From Chloroflexota bacterium (GTDB taxonomy: Bacteria; Chloroflexota; Anaerolineae; Aggregatilineales; Phototrophicaceae), in assembly GCA_023430545.1 (NCBI GenBank), contig JAEZAF010000171.1, positions 1 to 16,703 of the forward strand: 16,703 nucleotides of DNA, written 5' to 3'. Made by a program: the position numbers and the translations under genes. Shown one piece after another: positions 6,639 through 14,110 of the stretch; position 1 is the stretch's first letter, and the number at the start of each line of letters is the position of its first letter. Below the pieces are notes generated by a model. It had not been told where the DNA came from. It searched no databases and saw nothing but the letters and a program-made list of their open reading frames with translations.

Positions 6639-7811
6639 ATGTCTCATCATGAGGAAAACCATCCCCCGGCCAATGCTTATCACCTCGATACACTGGCGAT
6701 CCATGCCGGACAGGAACCCGATCCGACCACCGGCGCGATTATGACGCCGATCTACCAGACCTCGACCTATGTGCAGTCTGCACCGGCGGAGCATACCGGC
6801 TACGAATACAGCCGCACGGATAATCCGACGCGCACGGCGCTTCAGGACTGCATCGCGGCGATGGAAGGCGGGCGCTATGGGCTGGCGTTTGCGTCCGGGC
6901 TGGCAGCAATTGACACCATCCTGCGCATGTTCAGCCCGGGGGATCACATTATTGTCGGGGATGATGTCTACGGGGGGACGTACCGCCTGTTCGAGCGGGT
7001 TTACCGCCGCTTCGGGATCGAGTTCAGTTGGGTGGATCTCACCCATCTGGATACGGTGCGGGCTGCTATCCGACCGGAGACGCGGATGCTGTGGCTGGAG
7101 ACTCCAACCAATCCGATGATGCGTCTGGCGGATATGGCCGCACTCGCGCAGTTAATCGGCGAACAGCGCGGCCAGAAGATCATCGTCGCCGTAGACAGCA
7201 CCTTTTGCAGCCCGGCGATTCAGCAGCCGCTGGTGCTGGGGGCGGACATTGTCATGCACAGCAGCACCAAGTATCTTGGCGGTCACAGTGATGTCGTCGG
7301 CGGCCTGATCGCGCTCAACGATGAGCAAATTTACACCGACCTCAAGTTTTTGCAGAATGCAGTGGGCGCGGTCCCCGGCCCGATGGACTGCTTCCTCACG
7401 CTGCGCGGCCTTAAGACACTCGGTATCCGTATGGAACGTCACAGCCAGAACGCGCTGACGGTGGCGCAGTTTCTGGAAGATCATCCGGCGGTGAAGCAGG
7501 TGATCTATCCCGGTCTGGAGAGCCATCCGCAGTATGCACTGGCGAAACAGCAGATGCGGCTGCCGGGTGGGATGATCAGTATCCTGCTGAATGATGTCGA
7601 AAGCGGTCGCCGGATGGTCACACGGACGAAACTGTTCGCACTGGCGGAGAGCCTCGGCGGAGTCGAGAGCCTGATTGAGCATCCGTACAGCATGACGCAT
7701 GCCAGCACCGCGCAGAGTGATCTGGCAGTGCCGCCGGAACTGGTGCGACTGAGCGTTGGTATTGAGCACATCGACGATCTGCTGGACGATCTGCGCGCCG
7801 CCCTGAGCTGA
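6639..7811 (+). CDS. Cys/Met metabolism PLP-dependent enzyme (cystathionine gamma-synthase/lyase family)
   Basis: The 390-residue protein fits the gamma-family of fold-type I PLP enzymes, normally cytoplasmic homotetramers. Visible features are Y-E-Y-S-R-T-D-N-P-T-R (55-65), ASGLAA (85-90) at the phosphate site, Y111 that stacks on the cofactor, D186 in VAVDSTF, and the Schiff-base lysine K211 in HSSTKYLGGHSDVVGG. The C-terminus has SLGGVESLIEHP and RLSVGIEHIDDLLDDL, both typical. The enzyme could make cystathionine from an activated homoserine or cleave cystathionine or methionine; these activities are not separable by eye. The ATG at 6639 follows AAGAAGGA about 9 nt upstream; an upstream in-frame start at 6519 would add 40 residues unlike the family. 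Monocistronic, with a strong terminator behind it. Confidence 0.93.
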   Translation: MSHHEENHPPANAYHLDTLAIHAGQEPDPTTGAIMTPIYQTSTYVQSAPAEHTGYEYSRTDNPTRTALQDCIAAMEGGRYGLAFASGLAAIDTILRMFSPGDHIIVGDDVYGGTYRLFERVYRRFGIEFSWVDLTHLDTVRAAIRPETRMLWLETPTNPMMRLADMAALAQLIGEQRGQKIIVAVDSTFCSPAIQQPLVLGADIVMHSSTKYLGGHSDVVGGLIALNDEQIYTDLKFLQNAVGAVPGPMDCFLTLRGLKTLGIRMERHSQNALTVAQFLEDHPAVKQVIYPGLESHPQYALAKQQMRLPGGMISILLNDVESGRRMVTRTKLFALAESLGGVESLIEHPYSMTHASTAQSDLAVPPELVRLSVGIEHIDDLLDDLRAALS

Positions 7812-7860
7812 CAGTTCGATCTGACGGACTGGCTGATTGGATAACCTGTTCAATCACGCC

Positions 7861-7894
7861 AAGAGGGATACCAGCGCTGGTATCCCTCTTTTGA
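7861..7894 (+). terminator. Terminator: perfect 30-bp palindrome with T run
   Basis: AAGAGGGATACCAGC (7861-7875) is followed directly by its exact reverse complement (7876-7890), then TT. Folded RNA would have at least 12 bp with a small loop from AGCGCT, ending in CUUUU. It lies 49 bp after the stop of the PLP enzyme gene and would terminate it. Confidence 0.8.
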
Positions 7895-7940
7895 TTCAGA
7901 TTCACCCGATCAAAACGTTAACTGAAGGATGGTTTAAATA

Positions 7941-7954
7941 CCCTAATAATAGGG
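7941..7954. repeat. Short inverted repeat in the HTTM operon leader
   Basis: CCCTA-ATAA-TAGGG is a small dyad in an AT-rich stretch 31 bp upstream of the operon's first start codon. It could be an operator for the two-gene operon; no clear -35/-10 pair was found around it. Confidence 0.3.
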
Positions 7955-7984
7955 AAAATACAAACTCTAAAAGGATGACGACCT

Positions 7985-8578
7985 TTGCAGCAGGTTTCTG
8001 ATCCATCAACAGGGCCACGTCCCCTCTCTGACGCCGAGCGTAAACTGTTATACCGGGTGAAAATCACCCTGTGGTTCGTATCACTTCTGTTTATCCTGCA
8101 TGCGCTGCCAGCGGCGATTTTCCCTGAAGCCTATCCTCTCACACGCTGGGCGATGTTTTCTGAAGCGAATATCGGTTATCACGAGCTTAAAGAAGACAAT
8201 TTAGTGCGTTATTCGCTCCGTGCCGTCGATGTCAACGGAACCAGCTACGAGGTCATAGAGCATGCGCTTTATCAAGGCATTCCTGTGAGTACAGCGCATA
8301 TCAATATTGCACGCCTTGCGATGTCGAATGCATCCCTGACGGATAAAATGCTCGCAGAAGGGAAGGCGGATGTCGCGGCACGGGCGCAGGCGCGGCAGAC
8401 GATCTTTGATCGACTGGAACGCAAATTTGGCGTCGAGTTCGTTTCCTACGAAATCATACGAGACTTTTTCGAGATCGATTATTCGCGTTATCCCTACGTC
8501 GATTTCAATCAGCCAGTTCATACCGAAATTGCAGCATTGGTGACCCGTGCTGAGGAAGAGGCCGCATCCAATGGCTAA
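7985..8578 (+). CDS. Single-pass membrane protein, partner of the HTTM gene
   Basis: This 197-residue protein has a basic N-terminal tail, one membrane segment at about 28-48 (TLWFVSLLFILHALPAAIF) and a soluble C-terminal part of about 145 residues. Just after the membrane segment comes YPLTRWAMFSEA, a W-x-M-F motif resembling small proteins encoded next to HTTM genes elsewhere (for example DUF5819-like); this comparison is from memory and is inference. The start is TTG at 7985, with AAAAGGA (7969-7975) 9 nt upstream. An ATG at 7975 lies in another frame, sits on the ribosome site and yields only eight residues. The stop overlaps the start of the HTTM gene by 8 bp, so the two are translationally coupled. 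Function unknown; it may present or deliver a substrate to the HTTM protein. Confidence 0.8.
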   Translation: MQQVSDPSTGPRPLSDAERKLLYRVKITLWFVSLLFILHALPAAIFPEAYPLTRWAMFSEANIGYHELKEDNLVRYSLRAVDVNGTSYEVIEHALYQGIPVSTAHINIARLAMSNASLTDKMLAEGKADVAARAQARQTIFDRLERKFGVEFVSYEIIRDFFEIDYSRYPYVDFNQPVHTEIAALVTRAEEEAASNG

Positions 8579-9767
8579 GGTGAACCGCTTTGAACGGTCT
8601 GTCAATCACTGGCTGACCACCCCCGAAGAAAATGCTGCCGGACGACTCGGACTTTACCGGATCATCTATGCGGTCTCTGCTTTGATGTATGGGCTGGTGA
8701 CTCTGAATTATGCAGAGATCGCGACGATGCCAGCGTACAACTGGCGTCCAGTAGCGATACTGGCATGGATGCCTGCAATCCCCTCAGCCGATGTGCTGAC
8801 CATGATCTATGTGACTTATATCGTCAGCCTCGTCTTCCTGCTTTTTGGGCTGTGGACACGCTGGTCAACACTGGTGGTCCTGATCAGCGGGATGACCTTC
8901 GCCGGGATTGTGTACAGCTTCGGCAAGATCGATCATTCGGATACATTTATGCGCGTGTATATCCCGACCGTGATGCTGTTTGGCCCGTGGGGGAAGCTTT
9001 ACTCGGTGGATGCACTGCTGGCGCAGCGACGTGGGGCAGCACCACTAGATCCGCGTGATGGATCACTGCGGTTTAGCTGGCCGATTCTGTTTCTGTTCTG
9101 GCTGCTGTGTACCTTCTTCATGATGAGCGGTGTCATCAAGGCCATTCCGCCGGGACAGTGGCTGCTGGACCCTGATCTGATGCGCAAATTCATGCTGGAA
9201 TACAACACAATAGAACAGCCAGTGTACATACGCCATGTGCTGGCAAATCTGCCAGTGGTGCCGACTCTGCTCTTATGGATGGGACTGGCGTTTGAGCTGT
9301 TCTATCCACTGGCAGTGATCAATAAGTCGTGGCGGACTTTCTATGTGTCTTCTACCGTATTCTTCCACATGATGACCGGCATTACACTTGGCATTGCCTT
9401 CGATGTAACACTCTTTCTGTACATTCTGTTCTTTGATCTGTGGCGGGTGTTTGATCGGCTGGTTACTGTGCAGGCACGTCAGCGGATTTCCACCGCTTCG
9501 CAGCGCGTCCCATTATGGGGCTGGCTTGGGATGATTGGTGCGGTCAGTGCTGTGCTGCTTATCAGCCACTATAACCCGGTGACAGGGCCGCTTTATCAGC
9601 GCTTTCTGGCGATGTTCTCGCAGAATGTCTGGTATATCGTCGTCCCCATTGCCGCCTATGGAGTCCTTACATCACTGCCGAAGATTATTCGGCCAATCGC
9701 GGCTCGTATCAGTCGCAGGCGGGGTGGTATCACTCCCGACAGCCCTGAGCTGACATCGGCGGTGTAG
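8571..9767 (+). CDS. HTTM-domain membrane protein (vitamin K-dependent gamma-carboxylase-like)
   Basis: The 398-residue protein has several membrane segments. Its family features include a start segment LGLYRIIYAVSALMYGL, VFLLFGLWTR (88-97), PWGKLYSVDALL (139-150), SGVIKAIPPGQWL (186-198) and FFHMMTGITLGIAFDV (264-279). These match the HTTM (horizontally transferred transmembrane) domain related to vertebrate gamma-glutamyl carboxylase. K190 falls where the carboxylase has its catalytic-base lysine (K218 in human GGCX, by my alignment), so redox-coupled chemistry is possible, but bacterial HTTM proteins have no general known reaction. The ATG at 8571 is chosen over a GTG at 8547 because GAGGAAGAGG lies at good spacing. 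It overlaps the preceding gene (ATGGCTAA). Its stop TAG at 9765-9767 abuts the stop of the convergent glycosyltransferase. Confidence 0.85.
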   Translation: MAKVNRFERSVNHWLTTPEENAAGRLGLYRIIYAVSALMYGLVTLNYAEIATMPAYNWRPVAILAWMPAIPSADVLTMIYVTYIVSLVFLLFGLWTRWSTLVVLISGMTFAGIVYSFGKIDHSDTFMRVYIPTVMLFGPWGKLYSVDALLAQRRGAAPLDPRDGSLRFSWPILFLFWLLCTFFMMSGVIKAIPPGQWLLDPDLMRKFMLEYNTIEQPVYIRHVLANLPVVPTLLLWMGLAFELFYPLAVINKSWRTFYVSSTVFFHMMTGITLGIAFDVTLFLYILFFDLWRVFDRLVTVQARQRISTASQRVPLWGWLGMIGAVSAVLLISHYNPVTGPLYQRFLAMFSQNVWYIVVPIAAYGVLTSLPKIIRPIAARISRRRGGITPDSPELTSAV

Positions 9768-11813
9768 TTAATTCCCACTGCCAACCGTGATGTTGTACAG
9801 GAACATGCGGGATGCGATGGCCTCGCCGTTTTCGTCGAGGACATCCATCCGGCGCAGGTCGCTGTTCTGGTATGCGCCCGCCGACACAGTGTAGATGCCG
9901 TTCGGAATGCGCCCAGGAAGCGGCACGTACATCACCTGAAGCACGACATCACGGTTGGTAAGCTGATTCGCTGGCACACTCAGCAGGTCATTCTGCGCGA
10001 GAGGAGCCTGTGACGGATCGCCCAGGATATGCGAGAACAGGCGCAGGTCGCTCGGCAGTGTGCCATCGACCCGCCAGTACGTCGAGACGGTGACGATACC
10101 CCCACGCGGGTAGAATTCAACATTCGGTATCTGATAACCGAGGAAGGTCAGGTTGCCGCCCAGCCGCACCGGTGGATAGGTCTGGGTGGTCGTCGCGCCG
10201 CCTGACCGCGGGAGTTGAATCGGCTGGGTGGTGGTAAACCGCCCGACGGTATTCGCCAGTGATGTCGCTACTTCCATCATCAGCACCGAGTTATCGGATA
10301 CGCGCCCGTTATCGACCGGAATACCGCGCTCCAGCCAGTTGAGGATAAAGGGATTGGCGTTTTCCAGTGTGTTCTCATCGGTCAGAATCACCTGTTGAAG
10401 TCCGCCGCCGTTGATGAACACGAACGCCTGATCGCAGTCCACATAGCGCAGGTCAGGGGCGGAGGTGCGATGCTGCATCAGGCTCATAAGCTGGCCGCTG
10501 GTCAGCTCTGCACGGGGAGTCGCAGGGTTCAGCGGTTTCGCACAGACGACTGTCGGGATCTCATCGGCGGTCTCGTCGATGCGCTGGGCCAGTGCTGCCA
10601 GTCGACCGTTATACGCCTGCTGTACCGCTTCCAGACGCGGCCACTGGATGAACAGATCAACCCATGTCGCGACAAAGATGAACATCACCAGTGCGACCAG
10701 TGCCACGACGCCGATGCGCCGGAGGCTCTGGCGCTGTATCAGCTTGATGGCGGTGGATGCACCAAGTCCGAAGAAAATCGCCAGCACGGGCAGCACTGCC
10801 GCAAATGCGATAAAGGATGGCGCTTTCGGGCTGAGCAGGGCCAGCGGCAGCAGCGTTATCAGCGCGATGATCGGCAGCATATAGCGTGCCTTGCGGATGT
10901 AGCGCAGCGCGACGCCGAGTCCGAAGACCATCAGCGCGAAGGTGACAGGGTCGAACATGGGACGATAGGGCAGATTGTAGATCTCGCTTTTATCGCCCCG
11001 GATGCCGATGCTGAGCAGGGTGGCGATCACTCGTTCGGGGATGGGTTTGCGGTCACTGGAAAATCCGCCGAGCAGCCGCGAGACTCCACCTAATTCCGGC
11101 AGGCGCAGCGCGGATACCAGATAGGGCATCGCTACGATGATGGCGACCAGCGCCGCAAAGCTGATGTAGCTCAGGGTCTGGCGGGAAAGCGACATTCTCG
11201 TCACCAGCATGTAGACGACATAGAGCAGCGTCATCAGCGCGATCAACAGGCCGGCAGGGTGGACGTAAAAGCCAACGCCGACCAGCAGTCCGAGGACGGC
11301 AAAGGCACTGGTGAGGGTCTGGGTGCCGCGCCGCCGCCAGTAGACGGGAAGTCCGAGGGCGAGTGCCAGCAGTACTGTGACCGTGAGCAGGGGCAGCAGG
11401 GTCTCTCGCCCTACCTGACGTGACAGCAGCGTTGGCAGGAATCCGAACGCGATCAGCGCCATTGACGCCAGCCCCGCCAGATTGCCATACAGCCGCCGCA
11501 CCAGCGCGAATACCAGCGCGGTGGTGATCATGCCGACGTAAGCCGCGAGGATATGGTATCCCAGCAGGCCGCTGCCGGAGAGTGTCGTCACTGCTGCCAG
11601 CAGCGTATGATAAAAACCCTCACGTCCTTCACCATTGATATTGTAAAAGACCTGAATAAACCCCTGCCGGGCGTTATCTGCAAGGCGGATATCAATGATT
11701 TCCTGAGCATGCAGGCCGGGGGGAAGGGTGGTGAACTGCCAGAAGCGCAGCAGTGCCGCCAGCAGCAGAATCAGTACTGCGAAAACAAAGGCTATGCGAT
11801 TATTACGCCGCAT
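9768..11813 (-). CDS. GT-C family membrane glycosyltransferase (PMT/ArnT-like)
   Basis: The 681-residue protein has a first membrane helix at about 8-26, then a periplasmic loop with PPGLHAQE (31-38), further helices to about residue 385, and a soluble beta-rich C-terminal domain (about 385-681). The segments G-E-G-R-E-G-F-Y-H-T (61-70), LVRRLYGNLAG (104-114) and NLPYRPMFDP (280-289) are typical of GT39/PMT_2 proteins that move sugars from polyprenyl-phosphate donors to exported proteins or envelope glycans. In most relatives the first loop carries an Asp-Glu pair (H-x-D-E); here it reads H-A-Q37-E38, so the usual catalytic Asp is absent. It may use another residue or be inactive. A promoter TTGACG-17-TATTCT lies about 105 bp upstream. 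No other glycosylation gene is near. Confidence 0.85.
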   Translation of the reverse strand: MRRNNRIAFVFAVLILLLAALLRFWQFTTLPPGLHAQEIIDIRLADNARQGFIQVFYNINGEGREGFYHTLLAAVTTLSGSGLLGYHILAAYVGMITTALVFALVRRLYGNLAGLASMALIAFGFLPTLLSRQVGRETLLPLLTVTVLLALALGLPVYWRRRGTQTLTSAFAVLGLLVGVGFYVHPAGLLIALMTLLYVVYMLVTRMSLSRQTLSYISFAALVAIIVAMPYLVSALRLPELGGVSRLLGGFSSDRKPIPERVIATLLSIGIRGDKSEIYNLPYRPMFDPVTFALMVFGLGVALRYIRKARYMLPIIALITLLPLALLSPKAPSFIAFAAVLPVLAIFFGLGASTAIKLIQRQSLRRIGVVALVALVMFIFVATWVDLFIQWPRLEAVQQAYNGRLAALAQRIDETADEIPTVVCAKPLNPATPRAELTSGQLMSLMQHRTSAPDLRYVDCDQAFVFINGGGLQQVILTDENTLENANPFILNWLERGIPVDNGRVSDNSVLMMEVATSLANTVGRFTTTQPIQLPRSGGATTTQTYPPVRLGGNLTFLGYQIPNVEFYPRGGIVTVSTYWRVDGTLPSDLRLFSHILGDPSQAPLAQNDLLSVPANQLTNRDVVLQVMYVPLPGRIPNGIYTVSAGAYQNSDLRRMDVLDENGEAIASRMFLYNITVGSGN

Positions 11814-11916
11814 GTTAATGTCCAGCCGATTTTGAGGCTTCAGTCATCGAGCACATCATTTGCCCGTTTGTCGTCGTTTATCCACTCAGCCAATGATGCT
11901 GGCCGATATACGGGTT

Positions 11917-11945
11917 AGAATAACGTAGCGTTACAGGGGCGTCAA
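11917..11945 (-). promoter_or_regulatory. Sigma70-type promoter for the glycosyltransferase gene
   Basis: On the minus strand TTGACG (11945-11940) and TATTCT (11922-11917) are 17 bp apart, matching consensus at 5 of 6 and 4 of 6 positions. Transcription would begin near 11910, leaving a leader of about 97 nt. A small dyad, TAACG-TAG-CGTTA (11921-11933), covers the spacer and the upstream edge of the -10 box and could be a repressor site. Confidence 0.6.
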
Positions 11946-12057
11946 TCCGACATCGCACCATTGATACATCCTTAAGCGTTGCCCGTTCCGAGTTCTCTGC
12001 TTCACAGGACCGATGAAAACAGATACAGGTTGAACCGAACTGGAGCACCACAGAGTC

Positions 12058-12312
12058 ATGATGTATACAGAACGCCTTCGTAGACTGATCACACTTGTAC
12101 TTGTGCTGATCTCTGTGATCCACATGAGCAGCGCGACCACGGTCACGGCACAGCATGATCAGGTTGATCCCGCCTGTGTGGATCTGACACCTGTACCATT
12201 GGTCGTCGGTGAGCAGGCGCGGTGCTGTAAGACCCTGAACATCAGGCTTAATCTGAAGTTAACCCATATGCGTTATGCTTCGGCCATTGCAATCGTCGCT
12301 GCGCTGTTATAA
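12058..12312 (+). CDS. Possible small exported protein
   Basis: This 84-codon frame begins with a convincing signal-peptide pattern: RLRR, a hydrophobic core LITLVLVLISVI, and a possible cleavage after TTVTA near residue 31. The mature part would be about 52 residues with three cysteines (one single, one Cys-Cys pair). GGAG at 12042-12045 is 12 nt before the ATG, somewhat far. The last codons overlap the promoter of the osmC gene, and its TAA stop lies inside the TATAAT box. No family is recognised. It may be a real small secreted protein, a decayed gene or a chance frame. Confidence 0.4.
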   Translation: MMYTERLRRLITLVLVLISVIHMSSATTVTAQHDQVDPACVDLTPVPLVVGEQARCCKTLNIRLNLKLTHMRYASAIAIVAALL

Positions 12313-12313
12313 T
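12287..12313 (+). promoter_or_regulatory. Promoter of the osmC-like gene
   Basis: A perfect TATAAT (12308-12313) lies about 40 bp before the ATG at 12353. TTGCAA at 12287-12292 is a possible -35 box with a short spacing of 15 bp; CATTGC at 17 bp is the alternative. The leader would be about 33 nt and includes the strong ribosome site AAGGAG. Confidence 0.55.
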
Positions 12314-12352
12314 CAATGCCAGCGTCGTGGATAACCTACAAGGAGATAGAAC

Positions 12353-12775
12353 ATGGCAACACGTCAGGCTCAGGCCGTTTGGGAAGGGACTTTGCAGGAA
12401 GGTCGCGGACAGATGCATCTGTTCGGTAAGGACCACAATTACTCGTTTTCTTCGCGCTTTGAAGATGGAGAAGGCACCAATCCGGAAGAACTGATCGCCG
12501 CTGCCCACGCCGGGTGCTATTCGATGGCGCTTAGTGGCCGCCTGTCCCGCGAAGGCTTCCCGCCGGTGCGCGTTCAGACACAGGCGAAGGTCCATCTCAA
12601 TAAGAAGGAAACCGGTTTCGCTATTGATCGCATCGATCTGGAAACCGCCGCCGAAGTCCCGAACATCACCGAAGAGAAGTTTCAGGAAATCGCCAAGGCC
12701 GCCAAGGAAACCTGCCCGGTATCGGTCGCGCTCGGCGCGGTAGAGATCACCCTGTACGCCCGTCTGGTGTCGTAA
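12353..12775 (+). CDS. osmC: OsmC-family peroxiredoxin
   Basis: The 140-residue protein matches OsmC in length and motifs. The peroxidatic cysteine is C55 in AAHAGCYSMALS and the resolving cysteine is C121 in ETCPVSVAL. E46 in N-P-E-E-L (43-47) and R35 after F-S-S fit the residues that activate the cysteine. Such enzymes reduce organic hydroperoxides in the cytoplasm using thiol reductants and work as intertwined dimers. KKETGFAIDRIDLE and VPNITEEKFQEIAKAAKETCP are typical OsmC rather than Ohr segments. Translation starts at ATG 12353 after AAGGAG. The gene has its own TATAAT promoter and terminator. A MarR-type regulator is not nearby. Confidence 0.93.
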   Translation: MATRQAQAVWEGTLQEGRGQMHLFGKDHNYSFSSRFEDGEGTNPEELIAAAHAGCYSMALSGRLSREGFPPVRVQTQAKVHLNKKETGFAIDRIDLETAAEVPNITEEKFQEIAKAAKETCPVSVALGAVEITLYARLVS

Positions 12776-12781
12776 GGTTGA

Positions 12782-12795
12782 ACGCCGAACGGCGT
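12782..12795. repeat. Small hairpin after the osmC-like gene
   Basis: ACGCCG-AA-CGGCGT is a tight inverted repeat 7 bp after the stop codon. With its 2-nt loop and no T run it is not a terminator by itself; it may protect the 3' end of the mRNA together with the hairpin at 12825-12858. Confidence 0.3.
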
Positions 12796-12824
12796 CTGAA
12801 ATTCTGAGTGAACATCAGTGATTG

Positions 12825-12861
12825 ACGGAACGGGGCGCAGGTTATGGCTCCGTTCTGTTTT
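12825..12861 (+). terminator. Intrinsic terminator of the osmC-like gene
   Basis: The arm 12825-12836 (ACGGAACGGGGC) pairs with 12847-12858 (GCTCCGTTCTGT) over 12 positions including two G-T pairs, with a 10-nt loop, and runs into TTTTAATT. It lies about 50 bp after the osmC-like stop and about 20 bp before the methyltransferase start. Confidence 0.6.
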
Positions 12862-12881
12862 AATTAAGAAGTGGTAGGGCA

Positions 12882-14066
12882 ATGACCAACGAATATACGC
12901 CGCTGCTGAAATCGGCGGTTCTGGATGACGAGCGCTTTGTGCAGGCAGCTTTCAGCGGGATACAGCGTGGACATGACTCGCGCTGGCAGCGGCTGACGAT
13001 TCGCCCGGTGATGCTGAAGGACGGACGGCATCTTCAGTTCTCGTGGTACGACGCAAAGCAGAATTTCGTGTACAACTATGCTGGCGAAGCGCTGGTCGAT
13101 GCACTCGACGAGGCACTGGCGCTGCCATTTGCCAGCTTCAGCGTCCAGACCACTGACGGCGACCTGAATGTGCAGATCACGAAGAAGAGCAAGGCGATCC
13201 TGCACCGGCATAAGCCGACCGAGCCGCGTGAAGCCGTGCTGACGCATGACCGTCAGAAGCGGCGTCTGCTGCGCGAAGGCCAGCCGGAGCCGTTTCTGGA
13301 AGCGGTCGGTATCATGAGCGCGGACGGCAAAATCCGCGCCGGGATGCACAGCAAATTCACGCAGATCAACGAATTCCTGCGTCTGCTGGATGAAACCGGC
13401 CTGTTTGATGCACTCGATGCGCAGTCTGTGCCGCTGCGGGTGGTGGACTGCGGCTGTGGCAGTGCCTATCTGACCTTTGCGGCCTATTATTATCTGGCAC
13501 AGGTCAAAGGGCTGGCGGTGCAGATGGTCGGCATCGACACCAATACCAAACTGATCGACGCCAACAACCGCCGCGCCGCGGATCTCGGCTGGAGCGATGG
13601 GCTTACATTTATCACCACGCCGATTGAGTCCTATCAGCCGGAGACACCGCCGGATGTAGTCATCGCACTGCATGCCTGCGATACCGCCACCGATGACGCG
13701 CTGGCACTCGGCATCCGTTCACAAAGCCGTCTGATTGTTGCTGCGCCGTGCTGCCATCACAATTTGCAGGCGCAGTTGGAGCAGGGGGACACGCCGCAGC
13801 CGTTCGGAGAGGTGCTGCGCTATGGGCTGTTTCATCAGCGCATGGGCGATCTGCTGACCGACTCGCTGCGGGCGCTGATTCTGCGGCGGGCAGGGTACAA
13901 GGTCGATGTGATTGACTTCGTCGGCACGGAACACACGCCGAAAAACCTGATGCTGCGTGCGGTGCGCACCGGCGCGGCCAGTGATGCGCGTCTGGAACAG
14001 GAATACGACGCGCTCAAGTCGTACTGGGGCGTCACACCGTATCTGGAAGGCCTGCTGACATCATAA
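12882..14066 (+). CDS. SAM-dependent methyltransferase, METTL25/Methyltransf_32-like
   Basis: The 394-residue protein has an N-terminal domain of about 180 residues and a C-terminal class I methyltransferase domain. SAM motif I is V-V-D189-C-G-C-G-S-A-Y; the acidic ribose-binding residue is in VGIDTNTKLI (216-225). It then has IALHACDTATD (261-271) and AAPCCHHNL (287-295). The A-L-H-A-C-D and P-C-C-H pair is characteristic of the Methyltransf_32 group (eukaryotic METTL25/RRNAD1 and bacterial relatives). The H-S-K-F-T-Q-I-N-E-F segment (156-165) before the domain is also typical. The substrate of the bacterial proteins is not known to me; nucleic acid or a thiol/selenium compound are possibilities. 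It starts at ATG 12882 with GGTAGGG upstream. The 2TM gene follows after 82 bp and may be co-transcribed. Confidence 0.85.
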   Translation: MTNEYTPLLKSAVLDDERFVQAAFSGIQRGHDSRWQRLTIRPVMLKDGRHLQFSWYDAKQNFVYNYAGEALVDALDEALALPFASFSVQTTDGDLNVQITKKSKAILHRHKPTEPREAVLTHDRQKRRLLREGQPEPFLEAVGIMSADGKIRAGMHSKFTQINEFLRLLDETGLFDALDAQSVPLRVVDCGCGSAYLTFAAYYYLAQVKGLAVQMVGIDTNTKLIDANNRRAADLGWSDGLTFITTPIESYQPETPPDVVIALHACDTATDDALALGIRSQSRLIVAAPCCHHNLQAQLEQGDTPQPFGEVLRYGLFHQRMGDLLTDSLRALILRRAGYKVDVIDFVGTEHTPKNLMLRAVRTGAASDARLEQEYDALKSYWGVTPYLEGLLTS

Positions 14067-14110
14067 GCCATCATGCAACCATCCCCGGCAGCTGTACGTA
14101 TAGTGAGCAA

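Noticed and set aside
7152..7853. A 233-codon minus-strand open frame inside the PLP enzyme gene
   Set aside because: Shadow of a strongly conserved enzyme; crosses the gene end without a promoter or ribosome site.
10395..11093. A 232-codon plus-strand open frame inside the glycosyltransferase gene
   Set aside because: Composition dominated by Asp, Gln, His and Arg, typical of antisense to a hydrophobic protein; no start signal.
11878..12156. A 92-codon minus-strand frame upstream of the glycosyltransferase gene
   Set aside because: Cys/His/Arg-rich with no signal; it overlaps the glycosyltransferase promoter and is antisense to the better supported small exported frame.
12864..13673. A 269-codon minus-strand open frame inside the methyltransferase gene
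   Set aside because: Antisense of a gene with clear SAM-binding motifs; no supporting start signal.
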